The notes under the pieces were generated by a model that was given only the letters and a program-made list of their open reading frames with translations, ran no database searches and was not told the origin of the DNA. Both the position numbers and the translations under genes were made by a program. Below, in pieces: positions 62,273-64,000 of a stretch of DNA of 64,000 bases (within the stretch, counting starts at the first letter, position 1; the number at the start of each line of letters is the position of its first letter). The stretch comes from Winogradskyella luteola. GTDB taxonomy: Bacteria > Bacteroidota > Bacteroidia > Flavobacteriales > Flavobacteriaceae. The stretch spans positions 186,001 through 250,000 of the forward strand of contig NZ_JAGSPD010000003.1 in the NCBI RefSeq assembly GCF_019203985.1. The letters run 5' to 3'.

Positions 62273-62997
62273 GAAAAGTAATTATAGTAGATGATGAGGT
62301 TGCAGGACGTCAATTAATTAAGGAATATTTGGAAGACTATCCAGAGTTAATTTTATTAGGTGAGGCAAATAATGGTGTAGATGCGGTGAAGATAATCAAT
62401 GAGTTTAAACCAGATTTAGTTTTTCTGGATATACAAATGCCTGGTATGACAGGTTTCGATGTACTTACGCATTTAGAAGAATTACCACAGATTATATTTT
62501 CTACAGCTTATGATCAATATGCTCTTAAAGCTTTTGAAGTTCATGCTGTTGATTATTTGTTGAAGCCTTATACTAAAGAGCGTTTTAAGGTCGCAGTAGA
62601 CCGATTAAAACATAATACTGATGAGAATAAAGCTAGACCTTTAACAGAAAGCTTATTAATGGATGCACCAAAGTTCCCAGAACGTATTTTAGTGCAAAGT
62701 CAAAATAGATTAGTGACTATAGCTGTGGAAGAAGTGATAAGAATTGAAGCTTATGGTGATTATTCAAAATTGGTAACCGAAAGTAAAACTTATGTTAGTA
62801 ATTATGGTATTTCTATACTCGAAGAGAAACTAAATGATGCGATTTTTATAAGGGTTCACCGTTCGTCTATAATTAATCTTAAGGCTGTTAAGGAATTAAA
62901 TAAGTATACCAAAAGCTATGATGTTACTATGCTAAATGGAGATGTTGTTAGAGTAAGTAGAGGATATATGGGAAATATTAAAAAACTAATGTATTAG
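62269..62997 (+). CDS. LytTR-type response regulator
   Basis: A 242-residue regulator. The receiver domain (about residues 1-120) has VDDEVAG at the acid pocket, the phosphorylated Asp in FLDIQMPGMTGFDVL, and YLLKPYT with the conserved Lys. The C-terminal LytTR domain (about 140-240) contains VIRIEAYGDYSKLVTESKTYV and FIRVHRSSIINLKAVKEL, the typical DNA-binding end. It is paired with the kinase upstream. LytTR proteins bind paired short repeats, so the dyads in the gap at 61054-61139 are natural candidates. Confidence 0.94.
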   Translation: MRKVIIVDDEVAGRQLIKEYLEDYPELILLGEANNGVDAVKIINEFKPDLVFLDIQMPGMTGFDVLTHLEELPQIIFSTAYDQYALKAFEVHAVDYLLKPYTKERFKVAVDRLKHNTDENKARPLTESLLMDAPKFPERILVQSQNRLVTIAVEEVIRIEAYGDYSKLVTESKTYVSNYGISILEEKLNDAIFIRVHRSSIINLKAVKELNKYTKSYDVTMLNGDVVRVSRGYMGNIKKLMY

Positions 62998-62998
62998 T

Positions 62999-63571
62999 TT
63001 ACCAAGTATCACGGCTTTTAATATTGGCATTACAAAGTCTTATAATTTCTGAGATTCTTTTTTCTTTGGTGGCATCGCGTTTGCCACTGTTTAGCCATGA
63101 TAGATAGCCTTTTCTATAACTTTTAGAAAAACCTAAATAATTCTCGTAAGCTTGTGGATTTTTATAAAAGGCCAATTGTAAGTCTTTTGGAATAATACCA
63201 TTTTCAACATCATCCATTTCGGTCCATTTGCCGGTTTTCTTTGCTAACGTAATCATTTTATAACCAGACTCCTGAATTAACCCCTGAGCTTCAAGTTCAA
63301 TGATGTATTTTTTATTGAGTGCACTCCAAGAACTTTTAGGGTTTCGTGGCGAGAAGTGTTGCCTACGTTTGCCATTGCCCAAACTTTTAACGGTTGAATC
63401 TATCCAGCCAAAGCACAGAGCTACCTTAACAGCTTCTTCCCAGCGCATGGTTGGTATTCCTGTTTCGAGTTTGTAGAAAATGAGATAAACTACTTTGTGT
63501 TTGGTATGATTGTTTAATAGCCAATCATACCAGTCTGTATCACGTTCAAAATAGAGTTCGGGAAATTCCAC
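62999..63571 (-). CDS. YdeI/OmpD-associated family protein
   Basis: A 190-residue cytoplasmic protein. WYDWLLNNHTKHKVVYLIFYK at the start, WEEAVKVALCFGWIDSTVKSLG, RRQHFSPRNPKSSWSALNKK and the late GFSKSYRKGYLSWLNSGKRDATKEKRI with a conserved basic helix are all typical of the family. This is a fuller member than the one at 39973-40461. Function is unknown; proteins of this family have been linked to cationic-peptide or stress resistance. It meets the response regulator gene tail to tail and is close to the M1 aminopeptidase gene. Confidence 0.88.
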   Translation of the reverse strand: MEFPELYFERDTDWYDWLLNNHTKHKVVYLIFYKLETGIPTMRWEEAVKVALCFGWIDSTVKSLGNGKRRQHFSPRNPKSSWSALNKKYIIELEAQGLIQESGYKMITLAKKTGKWTEMDDVENGIIPKDLQLAFYKNPQAYENYLGFSKSYRKGYLSWLNSGKRDATKEKRISEIIRLCNANIKSRDTW

Positions 63572-63576
63572 AATAT

Positions 63577-64000
63577 TTATAATTTCTTTGAATAAATATA
63601 ATAATCTCTGTCTATTTTAAAGTCTGAACTTTCAACAGTTTTTGTTTTCCACTCAGATTTTGGAAATAACCATTCGGTCTTTCCGTCAATTTCAACTTCA
63701 ATAGGCATGTCAAAGCCTTCAACAATATTTATATATCTATACTTTAGCTTACCATTTTTAATTTCATACTCTAAAGTTGGAATACGTACATCTCTTAAAT
63801 ATTGATTGAAAAAAGCGGTTAAGTCTTTATTGGTCTTTTCACTAATATAATCTTCTATTTGTTTTGTAGTTACTGTCTGGTGGTAGAATTTTGAGTTTAA
63901 ACCTCGAAGAATTTCCCTCCATAATTTGTCGTCCTCAATTAATTGACGCAAGGTATGTAGCATGTTTGCTCCTTTGTAGTACATGTCGCTAGAGCCTTCT
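63577..64000 (-). CDS. M1 family metallopeptidase, C-terminal part (cut by window end)
   Basis: The reading frame is open to the last base, so only the C-terminal 140 or so residues are here. The part before the first internal Met reads GSSDMYYKGANMLHTLRQL, which is the conserved stretch after the active site of M1 aminopeptidases (family form MYYKGA.ML). DYISEKTNKDLTAFFNQYLRDVRIPTLEY leads into the C-terminal beta domain. The zinc site (HExxH) lies beyond the window. It is probably a secreted or surface aminopeptidase, as is usual for this group in Bacteroidota. Confidence 0.85.
   Translation of the reverse strand, partial: EGSSDMYYKGANMLHTLRQLIEDDKLWREILRGLNSKFYHQTVTTKQIEDYISEKTNKDLTAFFNQYLRDVRIPTLEYEIKNGKLKYRYINIVEGFDMPIEVEIDGKTEWLFPKSEWKTKTVESSDFKIDRDYYIYSKKL

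Noticed and set aside
1-64000. tRNA, rRNA, CRISPR arrays, insertion sequences, prophage and attachment sites
   Set aside because: No gap is large enough for most of these, and no cloverleaf, regular repeat array, transposase or phage gene was seen.

Overview
The window looks like a chromosomal piece of a marine-type flavobacterium (Bacteroidota, Flavobacteriaceae). The evidence is AT-rich DNA, few Shine-Dalgarno sequences, -7 promoter boxes of the Bacteroidota type (TAnnTTTG), a PorV-type outer-membrane protein of the type IX secretion system, an Lnb-type lipoprotein acyltransferase (DUF4105), a fused CcoNO cytochrome oxidase with a mono-haem CcoP, and a cyclophilin-FKBP fusion. No rRNA, tRNA, CRISPR array, insertion sequence or prophage was seen. 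Genus cannot be fixed from this window.

1-24.5 kb is one long rightward surface-polysaccharide locus with genes that mostly touch or overlap. It holds at least eight glycosyltransferases, three SAM methyltransferases, a pyruvyl transferase-like protein, neuA/neuB/neuC for a sialic (nonulosonic) acid, an MBOAT/SGNH O-acylation pair, an O-antigen polymerase/ligase-like membrane protein, and a terminal polyprenyl sugar-phosphate transferase that starts the glycan. Inside it, 14.9-18.6 kb is a distinctive module: a GT42/DUF115-like protein, a DRE-TIM aldolase fused to a second domain of the same Rossmann-like type, a KdsB-type cytidylyltransferase and a HAD phosphatase. I read it as a candidate second CMP-ulosonate pathway that starts from pyruvate, and as the most likely undescribed system here.

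24.5-40.5 kb is mostly housekeeping: envelope genes (Lnb-like, PorV-like, pssA, lptB, tatC, kdsD), recQ, the dual-family immunophilin, a TPR lipoprotein, a DinB-like protein, a Tat-type flavin oxidoreductase divergent from a Fur-family regulator with two matching operator-like dyads, a truncated epimerase next to a gene remnant (a deletion scar), sodC and a YdeI-family protein.

40.5-52.3 kb is a microaerobic respiration region: hemN, a universal stress protein, and the cbb3 oxidase set ccoI-ccoS-ccoNO-ccoQ-ccoP-ccoG-ccoH plus a SafE-like membrane protein, next to an Fnr-type regulator. Three near-identical TGAT/TGAC-N4-ATCA dyads lie upstream of hemN, ccoS and ccoI, each at exactly the same distance from a -7 box. 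They define a small regulon from sequence alone and also decide three start codons.

52.5-64 kb holds a large secreted BNR/sortilin-like repeat protein, a vWA/MoxR-type pair, a TonB-dependent-type outer-membrane receptor divergent from a LytS/LytTR two-component system with dyads in the shared promoter region, a second YdeI-family protein, and the cut end of an M1 aminopeptidase.
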